NCBI GenBank assembly: GCA_030410095.1
Contig: JAUFRC010000001.1
Location: 136,501 to 200,500, forward strand
From: Paracoccus cavernae
Lineage (GTDB): Bacteria; Pseudomonadota; Alphaproteobacteria; Rhodobacterales; Rhodobacteraceae
DNA: 64,000 nucleotides
Direction of reading: 5' to 3'
In this document: positions 41,745-51,570 of the stretch, piece after piece
Numbering within the stretch: position 1 is the first letter of the stretch
How the letters are laid out: each line of letters starts with the position of its first letter
Made by a program: the position numbers and the translations under genes
The notes under the pieces: model-generated
The model's database searches: none
Told to the model about the DNA's origin: nothing
The model's input: the letters and a program-made list of their open reading frames with translations, nothing else

Positions 41745-43439
41745 CAGGGGCGGTCTCCGGAGGAAGGTTGGGCGGCACCGTTCGCGGCACGCAATGCGGC
41801 GGGCAGCAGGGCGGCATTGGCCGGATCGGCAGGATCAAGCCCCGCCATGAGGCAGCCGAGATCGGTCGAGCTGGTCTTTTGCGGGTCGCGCTCGCCCATG
41901 ATGCTTCCGTCGAACATCACGGCGATGCGGTCGGAAAGCGCGCGGATCTCGTCCAGCTCGACCGAGACCAGAAGCACGGCTTTGCCCATGTCGCGCAGCT
42001 CGATAATGCGTTTGTGGATGAATTCGATCGCGCCGATATCCACCCCCGCGTCGGCTGGCCGACGAGCAACAGATCGGGATTGCGCTCGATCTCGCGGGCG
42101 ACGACGATTTTTTGCTGGTTCCCGCCCGAGAAATTCTTGGCGGCAAGATCTGCATCGGGGGGCGGACGTCGAAACGCGCGATCTTGGCTTCGGCATCGGC
42201 GCGGATCGCCTTGTTGTCCATCAAAAGCCCCGCGTTGAACTCGGGCGCGTCCTGATAGCCGAAAGCGACGTTCTCCCAAGCCGAAAAATCCATGATCAGC
42301 CCCTGGATCTGGCGATCCTCGGGGACATGGCCGATATGGGCGCGGCGGCGTTCGCGCGCATTGGCGGCATGGCCGCTCAGGGGCAGGGGTGCCGTTGATC
42401 AGGATCTCGCCCGTGATCTTTGCGCCCAGTTCGGGATATCCGCCGAGGATTTCGAGCAGCTGGGTCTGGCCGTTGCCGCTGACGCCCGCAAAGCCCAGAA
42501 CCTCGCCGGCATGAATGGTGAAACTGACGCCGCGCAGACGCTCCACGCCGTCGCGGTCGGTCATGGCGAGGTTGCGCACTTCGAGGATCGGCGCGCCGGG
42601 TTTGGCCGGCGTTTTCGCGACATTGAGCAAAACCTTGCGTCCGACCATCAGCTCGGCCAGCTCTTCGGGGCTGGTTTCGGCGGTCTTGACCGAAGCCACC
42701 ATCTGCCCGCGCCGCATGACCGAGACATTGTCGGTGACCGACATGATCTCGCGCAGCTTGTGGGTGATGAGGATGATGGTTTTCCCCTCTTTGCGCAGAC
42801 CTTCGAGGATGCGGAAAAGATGATCGGCCTCGGCGGGGGTCAGCACGCCGGTCGGCTCGTCGAGGATGAGGATATCGGCCTGACGATACAGCGCCTTGAG
42901 GATCTCCACGCGCTGTTGGTGCCCGACCGAGAGCTCCTGGATCAGAGCGTCGGGATCGACCTGCAGCTCGTATTCCTGCGCCAGCCGTTTCAGCTCGCGG
43001 CGCGCGCGGCCGAGCGAGGGCGCAACAGGCGGCCGTCCTCCGCGCCGAGGATGATGTTCTCGAGAACGGTGAAATTCTGGACCAGTTTGAAGTGCTGGAA
43101 GACCATGCCGATGCCGGCGCGGATCGCGGTCTGGCTGTCGGAAATGGTGATCGGTTCGCCGTTGATCAGGATTTCGCCGGAATCGGGGCGGTAAAATCCG
43201 TAGAGGATCGACATCAGGGTCGATTTCCCAGCGCCGTTTTCGCCGATGATGCCGTGGATCGTCCCGCGCGGCACGCGCAGGTCGATCCCCTTGTTGGCAT
43301 GAACGGGACCGAAGGATTTCGAGATCCCGCGCAGTTCGATGGCATAGTCGCCAGCCCCGCCCGGAGCCGGTTGCAGCCCTGCCGAGGCCTGCCCCGCTGT
43401 TGCGGGATGTGTCGGGCCGGTTTCGGCAGGGCCGGTCAT
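41744..43439 (-). CDS. Nucleoside ABC transporter ATP-binding protein with two cassettes
   Basis: About 565 residues: two tandem ABC domains, the layout of nucleoside/simple-sugar importers. The first has Walker [10 protein letters not shown]-loop FQHFKLV, signature [10 protein letters not shown] and Walker B ILILDEPT. The second has a Walker A-like segment (GVSGNGQTQ), signature [15 protein letters not shown] and a degenerate Walker B ([12 protein letters not shown]), as is normal for the second half. Frame breaks near 43017, 42380, 42160 and 42055. Coupled at its start to the BMP gene (TAATG). Confidence 0.88.
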
Positions 43440-44428
43440 TACTGCACCGGACAGGTGTTGTCGGTCATGTAGTCATGGGGCGTGATCGCGCCGCTGGTGA
43501 TCTCGGCCGTGACCTTTTCGATCGCAGCGGTCATTTCGGGGGTGATCAGCGGGGCGTTGAATTCGTCCATCGCCAGCGAAACGCCGTCCGATTTCAGATC
43601 CATCACGCGGATGCCCGGCTCGACCTCCGCGCCGGCCTTGAAAGCGTCGTAGACCGAATTGTCGACGCGCTTGACCATCGAGGTCAGCATTTTGCCCGGA
43701 TGCATGAAGTTCTGGTTGCTGTCGACGCCGATCGAGAGGATGCCCTCGTCCGCAGCAGCCTGAAGCACGCCGATGCCGGTGCCGCCCGCAGCCGCATAGA
43801 TCACGTCCGCGCCTTGCGATTTCTGCGCCTTCGCAAGCTCGCCGCCCTTGACCGGATCGTTCCAGGCCGCAGGGGTGGTGCCGGTATAGTTGATCAGGAC
43901 TTTGGCGTCGGGATTGGTCGCTTTGACGCCCTGCGCATAGCCACATTCGAATTTGTGGATCAGGGGGACGTCCATGCCGCCGATAAAGCCGACCGTGCCG
44001 GTTTTCGATGCCATGGCCGCCAGAACGCCGGCGAGATAGCTGCCTTCGGGCTCGGCAAAGATCACCGACTGGACGTTGGGCTGTTCGACCACGGTGTCGA
44101 TGATGACGAATTTGGTTTCGGGATAGTCGGGCGCGATCTTGGTCAGGACCTCGCCAAAGGCGAAGCCGGTCATCACGATCGGGTTCGCGCCGGTTTCGGC
44201 AAGGCGGCGGAGCGCCTGTTCGCGCTGGGCCTCGGACTGCATTTCCAGCTCTTTATAGCTGCCGCCGGTCTCGGCCTTCCATTGTTCGGCACCGCGATAG
44301 GCGGCCTCGTTGAAGGATTTGTCGAACTTCCCGCCGAGATCGAAAATCAGGGCCGGATCGGCCGAAGCAACGACTGGCGAGAGGCACAATGCGGCCGCGC
44401 CGGCCAGCAGAGACTTCATCAAAGACAT
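43439..44428 (-). CDS. BMP family substrate-binding protein, nucleoside importer
   Basis: About 329 residues, intact. Signal peptide [23 protein letters not shown], no lipobox, so soluble and periplasmic. Characteristic BMP pieces are [18 protein letters not shown] at the N-terminus, [13 protein letters not shown], and [21 protein letters not shown]. Binds a nucleoside and delivers it to the ABC complex; the ligand is inferred from the family and from the phosphorylase in the same operon. ATG 44428 is preferred over 44455 because GAGG precedes it and the signal peptide begins there. Confidence 0.88.
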   Translation of the reverse strand: MSLMKSLLAGAAALCLSPVVASADPALIFDLGGKFDKSFNEAAYRGAEQWKAETGGSYKELEMQSEAQREQALRRLAETGANPIVMTGFAFGEVLTKIAPDYPETKFVIIDTVVEQPNVQSVIFAEPEGSYLAGVLAAMASKTGTVGFIGGMDVPLIHKFECGYAQGVKATNPDAKVLINYTGTTPAAWNDPVKGGELAKAQKSQGADVIYAAAGGTGIGVLQAAADEGILSIGVDSNQNFMHPGKMLTSMVKRVDNSVYDAFKAGAEVEPGIRVMDLKSDGVSLAMDEFNAPLITPEMTAAIEKVTAEITSGAITPHDYMTDNTCPVQ

Positions 44429-44520
44429 GGGGACCTCATTCAGAAAGGCAGACAAAAAGCGGATGATTCCGCGCCATTAGTCTGAATTTGGGCGCAGGCG
44501 CCACACGGCGTCAACAGGGA

Positions 44521-45023
44521 TTATGGCGCGTCGAGCAGGTGCTCGAGGATCAGGGCGTCAATTCCCGCCGCGTAATAGTTGCGCCGCCGGCCGCTTTCAC
44601 CCAGCCTGCCTTGGCGTAAAGGGCCTGCGCCGCGAGATTGTCCGATGCGACCTCGAGAAAGGCGCGCTCGGCGGCGCGGCTTCTTGCCTCGGCATGAAAG
44701 GCGCCGAGCAGGGCCGTGCCGCTGCCGCCGCGCCGCATTTCGGGGGCGACGGCAAGGGTCAGAAGCTCCGCCTCTCCGGCAATGGCGCGGCCGATCAGGA
44801 AACCGTCCGGACGGGTCAGCAAGAAGCATCCCGCCGATTGCAGGATGCTTTCGATTTCGGCTTGGGACCAAGGACGGGGATGGGCGGGAAAAGAGCGCGC
44901 ATGGATCAGCGCGAGCGCGGCCATATCGACCCCGCTCAGGCCTTCGCGGATGCCGTTTCCGTGGGCGGTGGGCTGCCCCGACGGCTGTCCCGTCGGATCC
45001 TGCGTTGCGACAACCTGCGTCAC
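44521..45023 (-). CDS. rimI: N-acetyltransferase, RimI-like
   Basis: About 167 residues. A GNAT acetyltransferase: acetyl-CoA loop VAPEMRRGGSGTALLGAF and helix AFLEVASDNLAAQALY are classic. RimI acetylates the N-terminal Ala of ribosomal protein bS18. The start is GTG 45023, overlapping the tsaB stop (GTGA); a non-conserved N-terminal extension of about 35 residues precedes the fold, so ATG 44924 could also be used. Frame break near 44590. Third gene of nfuA-tsaB-rimI. Confidence 0.8.
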
Positions 45024-45606
45024 GACAAGATGAGCGGGCCCGAATCGCGGGCTGGCGCGGCATCGGCGGGGCGCAGATAGATCGGTGCGGGCGCGGCTGC
45101 TCGGTGCCCAGACGCGAGAGCGCCAGATGGGCGACGCCTTCGGCAATGGCCGTGTGATGCGCCTCGGCAGGGCCGTCGGGCAAAAGATCGGCGGGGGTCG
45201 AGGCAGGATCGCTCAGCGGGCCTTGGGGGCCGAAGTCCTGCCAGATGACCTCGCCCGCGCGGGCGGGGATCACGATGCGGCAGGGGCGACGCTGCCCCCA
45301 TGCACGGGCCTCGCAGGCGCCGATGCCGATCGCGGGAATGTTGAGGGCGAGCGCAAGGCCGCGCGCGGCCGCTACGGCAATGCGGATGCCGGTGAAATTG
45401 CCCGGTCCGGTGCCGACGCCGAGCACGGAAAGGTCGGTCCACTTCAGACCGGCCTCGTCGAGCACTTCTTGCAGCAGGGGCAGAAGATGCTCCGCCTGAC
45501 CGCGCGCCATGTCGACATGGCGCGAGACCACGACCTTGTCGCCGCATATCAAAGCGGCCGCGCAATGCGCGGCCGATGTGTCGAAGCCCAGAGCGTAATC
45601 AGCCAA
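45020..45606 (-). CDS. tsaB: tRNA threonylcarbamoyladenosine synthase subunit TsaB
   Basis: About 196 residues, an inactive ASKHA-type homologue that scaffolds TsaD and TsaE in making t6A37 of ANN-decoding tRNAs. Seen: ALGFDTSAAHCAAALI, VGTGPGNFTGIRIAVAAARGLAL and a C-terminal PIYLRPADA. One frame break near 45090. The start overlaps the nfuA stop by 8 bases; rimI is coupled to its stop. Confidence 0.9.
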
Positions 45607-46156
45607 CGGGACGAACCTCTGTCACTTCGGGGATATAATGGCGCAGCAGGTTCTCGATCCCCATTTTCAGCGTCAGGGTCGAGGAGGGGCAACCGGCGCA
45701 AGCGCCCTGCATGTGCAGATAGACAACGCCGCGGTCGAAGCCGTGGAAGGTGATGTCGCCGCCATCCTGCGCCACCGCGGGGCGGACGCGCGTGTCGAGG
45801 AGTTCCTTGATCTGCTCGACGATCTCGCCGTCGGGGCCGTCATGGGCGGAATGGCCGCCGGTTGCGGCACTGCCTTCGATCGCTGCGGCACCCGATTGGA
45901 AATGCTCCATCACGGCGCCCAGAACGGAAGGTTTCAGATGGTCCCAGACCACCGAATCATTCTTGGTGACGGTGATGAAATCCGAGCCGAGAAAAACGCC
46001 GGCAACGCCGTTGATGGCGAAAATGCGGCGCGCCAGCGGGCTGGTCGCTGCGGCCTCGGCCGTGGGGAAATCTGCGGTACCCTGACCAAGAACGGTCTCG
46101 CCCGGAAGAAACTTCAGCGTGGCGGGGTTCGGGGTGGTTTCGGTCTGGATGAACAT
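45599..46156 (-). CDS. NifU-like iron-sulfur scaffold/carrier protein
   Basis: 185 residues, intact. The N-terminal NfuN-type domain (MFIQTETTPNPATLKFLPG) and the C-terminal NifU domain with CAGCPSS, the [4Fe-4S]-binding Cys pair, identify an Nfu-type protein. It delivers clusters to target proteins. AAGGAG precedes the start. It heads the unit with tsaB and rimI. Confidence 0.9.
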   Translation of the reverse strand: MFIQTETTPNPATLKFLPGETVLGQGTADFPTAEAAATSPLARRIFAINGVAGVFLGSDFITVTKNDSVVWDHLKPSVLGAVMEHFQSGAAAIEGSAATGGHSAHDGPDGEIVEQIKELLDTRVRPAVAQDGGDITFHGFDRGVVYLHMQGACAGCPSSTLTLKMGIENLLRHYIPEVTEVRPVG

Positions 46157-46307
46157 GGCGGCTCCTTTCGCCAAGATATGGGGATCTCGGGGCCTCAAGT
46201 CAAGCGCCGGACGGGTAAAATGGCCCCTTTGCCGCAAGCGCGGGTTGTGCCGCCTTTTGCTGCCTCCGACCGCCATGCGGCGGGGCATTGCGGCACCGGA
46301 CGCGCCC

Positions 46308-46763
46308 TCAGGTGATCTGTTCGAGCCGCTCGCGGCTTATGTCGCCCGGCACGATGGTCACGGGGCAGGGCAGGGTCGGAATTTCGCGCAAAAGCCGCGT
46401 GATCAGCGGGCCCGGTCCCGAGCTCTCGCTCGAGGCGGCAAGCACCACGACGCCGATTTCGGGATCGGCCGAGATCTGCGCCAGCAACTCGGTCGCGGGA
46501 TCACCCTCGCGCACCACCAGCTCGGGATCGACGCCGGGGCGGTCGCGCATCCATTTGGCGAAAACCTCGAAATGGGCGGCGATCCGTTCATAGGCCTCGG
46601 CGCGCATCACATCGGCCACGCCCATGCCATGCTGGATCTCGCCCGCAGGTATCACCGCGAGGACCTGCACCCCGCCATTGGTCTTGGCCGCACGCATCGC
46701 CGCAAAGCGGATCGCGTTGAGGCATTCGCGCGTATCGTCCAGCACCACCAGAAGTTTGCGCAT
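46308..46763 (-). CDS. Universal stress protein family
   Basis: 151 residues, intact. UspA-type fold: RKLLVVLDDTRECLNAI at the start, GPGPLITRLLREIPTLPCPVTIVP at the end, where the ATP-binding G-x2-G-x9-G pattern is partly present. The physiological role is not defined by sequence. ATG 46763 starts the fold; a longer frame begins at 46823. Confidence 0.85.
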   Translation of the reverse strand: MRKLLVVLDDTRECLNAIRFAAMRAAKTNGGVQVLAVIPAGEIQHGMGVADVMRAEAYERIAAHFEVFAKWMRDRPGVDPELVVREGDPATELLAQISADPEIGVVVLAASSESSGPGPLITRLLREIPTLPCPVTIVPGDISRERLEQIT

Positions 46764-46918
46764 CCGTGCCTCGTTTTTGGTATCGGTTGAGCAAAGACTG
46801 GCCGAAAGGACACGGTCGTTCAAGGACTCGCGTTAATCATGTTTCCAATCATTTGCTTTTATTGGGTGGTGTGTTACCGCGGTTTTGTCGACAAGCGACA
46901 CCTGTACCGAGGGATGAC

Positions 46919-47761
46919 GTGACTATTCAGCACGATTGGGATCGGGCCGGAAGCCAGACGGTAACGCCACTGAAAAGTGTCGATCTCGATTGGGTTGGCG
47001 GCAACGAGAAAGGCGGGATGACCTTCCGCAAACGTGCGTTTGACGTGGTCTTCGCGCTTATCCTGCTGATTCCGCTGTCTTTCGTCATGGCAATCGTCGC
47101 TGTGGTCCTGCTGGTCATGCAGGGTCGCCCGATCCTTTACGTCGCGCCGCGCATGCGTGCGCCCGGGCAATCCTTCGATCTTCTGAAATTCCGCACCATG
47201 CTGCTCGAGGAAACCGATTCGGGCGCGACAGGTGCACATAAAAACTGGCGTATCACCAAGGTCGGCCGCTTTCTGCGCCGCACCCGTATCGACGAATTGC
47301 CCCAGCTTTTCAATATCTTGAAGGGCGATATGAGCTTTGTCGGTCCGCGCCCGCCGCTGCGCGAATTCGTCGAGCGTTTCCCCGTCCAATATGCGCAGGT
47401 CCTGCGCAACCGTCCAGGCGTGACCGGCCTTGCCACCATGATCTACCACGCCCACGAGGACGGGATCATGGCGCGCTGCCAGACGGCGGAGGCCACCGAA
47501 GAGGCCTATTACCGCCGCTGCCTGCCCACCAAACTGCGCATCGACATGATCTATCTGCGCCGCGCCCGTCTGCGCGTCGATTTGTGGATCATCATGAATA
47601 CGGTGATGACGGTGATTCTTCCCAATTGGGAGGGTCGCGGTCCCTGCCGCCGTTCGATGAAAGCCGCGGCCGAGCGTAGCAAGGCAGCCTCGAAAGCGGG
47701 AAAGAAGCAGGCGGCGAACGCCAAGACAACCACCAAGACGGGCGAGAACAAAGCGGGCTGA
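46919..47761 (+). CDS. ExoY-like bacterial sugar transferase
   Basis: About 280 residues. One N-terminal transmembrane helix (VVFALILLIPLSFVMAIVAVVLLV) and the bacterial sugar transferase signatures KFRTML, GRFLRRTRIDELPQLFNILKGDMSFVGPRP and RNRPGVTGLA identify a polyprenyl-phosphate glycosyl-1-phosphate transferase that starts an exopolysaccharide repeat unit. The GTG 46919 start after GAGGG is the probable one; ATG 47018 would remove 33 residues. The C-terminal 40 residues are a Lys/Ala/Thr-rich basic tail (SKAASKAGKKQA). No other polysaccharide genes are nearby. Intact. Confidence 0.85.
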   Translation: MTIQHDWDRAGSQTVTPLKSVDLDWVGGNEKGGMTFRKRAFDVVFALILLIPLSFVMAIVAVVLLVMQGRPILYVAPRMRAPGQSFDLLKFRTMLLEETDSGATGAHKNWRITKVGRFLRRTRIDELPQLFNILKGDMSFVGPRPPLREFVERFPVQYAQVLRNRPGVTGLATMIYHAHEDGIMARCQTAEATEEAYYRRCLPTKLRIDMIYLRRARLRVDLWIIMNTVMTVILPNWEGRGPCRRSMKAAAERSKAASKAGKKQAANAKTTTKTGENKAG

Positions 47762-47776
47762 TTTCAGCCCTTTTTT
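47755..47776 (+). terminator. Terminator after the sugar transferase gene
   Basis: GGGCTGA (47755-47761), loop TT, TCAGCCC (47764-47770), then six T. It overlaps the stop codon of the sugar transferase gene and separates it from the convergent truA. Confidence 0.85.
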
Positions 47777-47862
47777 CTTGCCTGCGGGCGTCCCGTCACA
47801 GACGGTCACTTCCCTTCCGCCATCCCGACATCAGAAGCTGTTCGCTGCGCGGCTCGGCATCG

Positions 47863-48681
47863 TCAATCGGCAAAGACCTGATCCGCGCCGCCCGCATTGC
47901 GGGCAGGATCAAAGGGATCTTCGGGATAGACCGCTCCCATCAGATACAGCCCCTGCGGCGGGCAGACCGGCCCGCATGCCGCGCGGTCGCGTGCAGCCAG
48001 CGCGGTCGCGACCTGATCGGGGTGCCAGCTTCCTGCACCCACCCGTTCGAGCGTACCGACGATCGAGCGCACCTGATTGTGCAGAAATGACCGCGCCTCG
48101 AGGCGGAACTGGTATTCGCGGCCCGAGGGCAGGGCGATCTCGGTGATCTCGATCCGGTCGATGGATTTCACCGGACTGGCCGCCTGACACATGGTCGAGC
48201 GGAAGGTTGTGAAGTCGTGTTTGCCGATCAGATGGGCCGCGCCCGCGCGCATTGCCTCTGCGTCAAGCGGGTTGAGCACCTGCCAGACTTTGCCGCGTTC
48301 ATGGGTGACGGGCGCGCGCCGCGCCACCAGCCGGAACAGATACTTCCGCCCCACGGCCGAGAAACGCGCGTGGAAATCCTCGGTGACGCGGGCTGCGGCG
48401 GTGATCGCGATCGGATCGGGCTTGAGATGCCAGTTGAGGGCCTGTGACAGCCGGAAGGGCTCCCAATCCGCGGCGAGATCGGCATGGGCGACCTGACCCA
48501 TGGCGTGGACGCCGGCATCGGTGCGCCCCGCAGCGGCTATCCGGGCGCCTGCGGCAAAGCCCGGATCGAGGCGGGCCAAGGCGGCCTCGATCTGGCCCTG
48601 TACGCTGGCATGTGCGGCCTGTGCCTGCCAGCCCGCGAAGGGCAGGCCGTCATATTCGATCTTGAGCGCGTAACGCGGCAT
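47863..48681 (-). CDS. truA: tRNA pseudouridine synthase A
   Basis: 272 residues, intact. Catalytic Asp in [14 protein letters not shown]; further blocks are [21 protein letters not shown] and [13 protein letters not shown]. Makes pseudouridine at positions 38-40 of the tRNA anticodon arm. ATG 48681 is preceded by GGAG. Confidence 0.93.
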   Translation of the reverse strand: MPRYALKIEYDGLPFAGWQAQAAHASVQGQIEAALARLDPGFAAGARIAAAGRTDAGVHAMGQVAHADLAADWEPFRLSQALNWHLKPDPIAITAAARVTEDFHARFSAVGRKYLFRLVARRAPVTHERGKVWQVLNPLDAEAMRAGAAHLIGKHDFTTFRSTMCQAASPVKSIDRIEITEIALPSGREYQFRLEARSFLHNQVRSIVGTLERVGAGSWHPDQVATALAARDRAACGPVCPPQGLYLMGAVYPEDPFDPARNAGGADQVFAD

Positions 48682-48710
48682 TTGGAGAGATGGTCCTGTT
48701 GGTGCTGGGG

Positions 48711-49727
48711 TCAGCGCGGCTCGCGGTCGCGATCCTTGTTCGGCATGACGAGATTGCCCGGCACATCCTGCGAACGGAAGTCGAGCGCAGGCGGCTCGGC
48801 GCTGTCGGCGGGGCCGCCTTCAGTGCGGATGCCCTCGCGCGCAAGGCGGTCGCGCAGAACCTGCATCTCGATATCGAGATTGGTGCGGCTACCCTCGATC
48901 ATCTGGCGGGTGCGGGCGGCGAAATTGGTCTCGAGATCGGCCAGAAGCGTTTCGTAATCCTCGCGCGCCTTGGGGTCGCGGGTCTGGGTGTAGAGATCGG
49001 CGAATTTCACCGTCGCGTCGCGCGCCCCCATCAGATAGACGCCGAGATAGCGCCGCGCATTCGAGATCTCGCCGGGATTTTCCTCGATCTGCTTGAAGAG
49101 TTCGCGGGCGGTCGCACCGAACATGTGGACACGGGCCTCGAGGCGGCGGTCGCCGGTGCGCAGGATCGCGTCGCGCATCGCGCGCAGGTAATCCTCGCCC
49201 TCTGCAACGATGCGGGCAACGCGGTCTTGCTGGAAGCTGTCGATCCCTTCCATGCCCTTGTCGCTCATCGGGTCCGAGCCGAAGCTCAGCCAATGCAGGA
49301 TCGCGCCTGCCACGCCGATGATCCCCGCACCGGCAGTCGCGGCGCTGCCCGGCTCGAAAGAGCCGACCGCAAGGCCGAGGCCGGTGAGGATGCCGCCGAA
49401 AAGCTTGCGCGGGATCGAGGGCGGCGCGCGACGCGGCGCGCGTCATAGGCGGCCTCGGCCTTGAGACCCTCGCGCGTCATCCACATGCCCGATGCCAGAA
49501 TGCCGAAACCGGCAAGGCTGGTCGCAAGGCCGAGCGGCTCCTGAAAGAAGGCTCCGATCAGCAGGGGGTGGCTGCTGCCGTGATCCAGACCGTGCGCGAT
49601 TCGAGCGGGTGGTGCCCTTCGCGCGGCGAGGGACGCGGCAGGTCGCGAGGATCGCTGCCGCGGAAATCGCGGTCGCGGTCGTCGTTGCGGAATCGGGCGA
49701 ATATTTGCCACCGAAGCGCTTTGCCAT
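48711..49727 (-). CDS. XpaC-like (5-bromo-4-chloroindolyl phosphate hydrolysis family) protein
   Basis: About 340 residues. An N-terminal cytosolic stretch rich in Asp/Arg, two to three membrane helices ([49 protein letters not shown]), then a long helical domain ([37 protein letters not shown]). This is the XpaC/YceG family, named for an indirect phosphatase phenotype; biochemical function unknown. Frame breaks near 49690, 49570 and 49425. Preceded on the same strand by the 27-residue peptide gene. Confidence 0.7.
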
Positions 49728-49739
49728 GACGAGACCCCG

Positions 49740-49823
49740 TTACGCCGCGCCAAAGATCGACGCGTAAAGCGTCAGGCCGATCAGCAGGTAGAAAGAGAGA
49801 CGTTTCTTGGCACGCGGCGTCAT
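49740..49823 (-). CDS. Small single-helix membrane peptide
   Basis: 27 residues: basic N-terminus (TPRAKKR) then one hydrophobic helix (YLLIGLTLYASIFGA), ending after it. A ribosome site (AAAGGA) lies 6-8 bases before its ATG. It is 12 bases upstream of the XpaC-like gene on the same strand, so the two are probably co-transcribed. Too short for homology; supported by the ribosome site, membrane topology and position. Confidence 0.5.
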   Translation of the reverse strand: MTPRAKKRLSFYLLIGLTLYASIFGAA

Positions 49824-49942
49824 GGATGTCCTTTCGGCTTTCCCAGCCAGGAGAACACCTCGAAGCGGGTGCCCGTTCCATGATCCGCCCGTTTTTGACC
49901 GGCGGATCCGGATGCTCGACCGGCGCGGAAGGCCGGAAAATC

Positions 49943-50016
49943 TGGAGCGGGTGATGGGAATCGAACCCACGTATTCAGCTTGGAAGGCTGCTGCTCTACC
50001 ATTGAGCTACACCCGC
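49943..50016 (-). tRNA. tRNA-Gly (anticodon TCC)
   Basis: The minus strand folds as a complete cloverleaf: acceptor stem GCGGGTG with CACCCGC, D-arm AGCTCAATGGTAGAGC, anticodon arm CAGCC-TTCCAAG-CTG with anticodon TCC, T-arm with GGTTCGATTCC, discriminator T and encoded CCA. 74 bases. It reads GGA (and probably GGG) codons. Confidence 0.93.
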
Positions 50017-50122
50017 GTCCGACCTCCTATAAGGTGCTGATGCGCCTCGCGCAAGCGCCAGTCTCTTCATGGGCAAGCGCCAGTCGCTTGACGATGCGGC
50101 TGTGTCGCGTCAAGCAGGCAGC

Positions 50123-51570
50123 ATGATAGATATTCGCCCCGTCGCCAATACGATCGGAAAGCTGGTTGTCACGCTGGGGGCGGCGATGGCTTTGCCGATG
50201 TTTGTCGACCTCTATCACGGCGATCCGAATTGGCAGAGTTTCTTTCAATCGGGGCTGATCTGCGTGATTCTGGGCGCTTTGATCACGCTGGCGACGCGCA
50301 CCAACGACCAGTCGCTGACCATGCAGCAGGCCTTCGTGCTGACCTCGGGATTGTGGATCGTGCTGCCGGCCTTCGGCGCTTTGCCCTTCGTGATCGGTGC
50401 GCCCCATGTCGGGCTGACGGATGCGTTTTTCAGATCGATGTCGGGCATGAGCACGACGGGCACGACGGCCTTCCCTCGCTCGACAGCCTGCCCAAGGGCA
50501 CGCATCTGTGGCGCGCGCTGCTGCAATGGCTCGGCGGCTTGGGTATCATCGTCGTCGCGATGATCTTTTTGCCGGTGATGAAGGTCGGCGGCATGCAGTT
50601 CTTCCGCTCGGAGGGCTTCGATACTTTGGGCAAGATCCTGCCCCGCGCCTTCGATATCGCGATGGAGACGACGCTCGTCTATATCTTCATGACGGGTGCC
50701 TGCGTGGTCACGTTCATCATTCTCGGCATGGACGGATTCGACGCGATCTTCCACGCGCTGACCACCTGTTCGACCGGCGGCTTTTCCAACCGCGACGCGA
50801 GTTTCGGGGCCTATCCCGGCGCACCGCAGCTGGCGGCATCCTTTTTCACCATCCTCGCGGCTTTGCCGTTCCTGCGCATGGTGCAGCTGGTGCGCGGCGA
50901 TGCGATGCCGCTCTGGCGCGACGCGCAGGTTCGCGCCTTCCTGCGCTGGATGTTCTATGCAATCGCGGTGATCGTGCTTTACCGGCTGGCATGGCTTCAG
51001 GCGGAGAACCCGTTCCATGTCATCCGCGAGACGATTTTCAACGTGGTGACGCTGACTTCCGGCACGGGATTCGGTTCGAGCGATGTCACGCAATGGGGCC
51101 ATTTCCCCTTCGCGATCCTGATCATCATGGGGCTGATCGGCGGCTGTACCGGCTCGACCGCCTGTTCGATCAAGGTCTTCCGCTATCTCGTGCTGCTGCA
51201 GGCGATCCGCGCGCAGATCCGGCGCATGCACTCGCCCCATCGCGTCTTTCCGCTGATGCTCGAGGGCAGGCCGCTCGACCGCGATGTCGTGGGTTCGGTC
51301 ATGGCGTTTTTCACGACCTTCATGCTGGCTTTCGGCTTGCTGATCGTGGCTTTGGCGCTGACGGGGCTGCATCCGCGCACGGCGCTGACCGGCGCCTGGG
51401 CGATGATCGCCAATATCGGGCCGGTCTGGGGCCCCGAGATCAGCGCCAATGGCGCGGTCGACCAGCTGCCGACCACGGCCAAATGGCTGATGATTACGGG
51501 GATGTTTCTTGGCCGGCTCGAGCTTCTGTCGGTGCTGGTGCTGTTTCATCCGCGCTTTTGGCGCCAGTAG
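50123..51570 (+). CDS. trkH: Potassium uptake protein TrkH
   Basis: About 483 residues with the repeated membrane-pore-membrane fold of Trk/Ktr channels. Selectivity-filter segments are visible: MSTTGTTAF, TCSTGGFS, LTSGTGFGSS and GGCTGSTACS, each with the filter Gly. Works with the regulatory subunit TrkA, which is not in the window. One frame break near 50478. The 3' end overlaps the convergent SPOR-like gene by 77 bases. Confidence 0.92.

Noticed and set aside
40851..42398. A 515-codon frame antisense to the transporter permease and ATPase genes
   Set aside because: No protein features; explained by the genes on the other strand.
50123..51570. Programmed frameshift in trkH near 50478
   Set aside because: No slippery heptamer or downstream structure is evident, and the break is like dozens of others.
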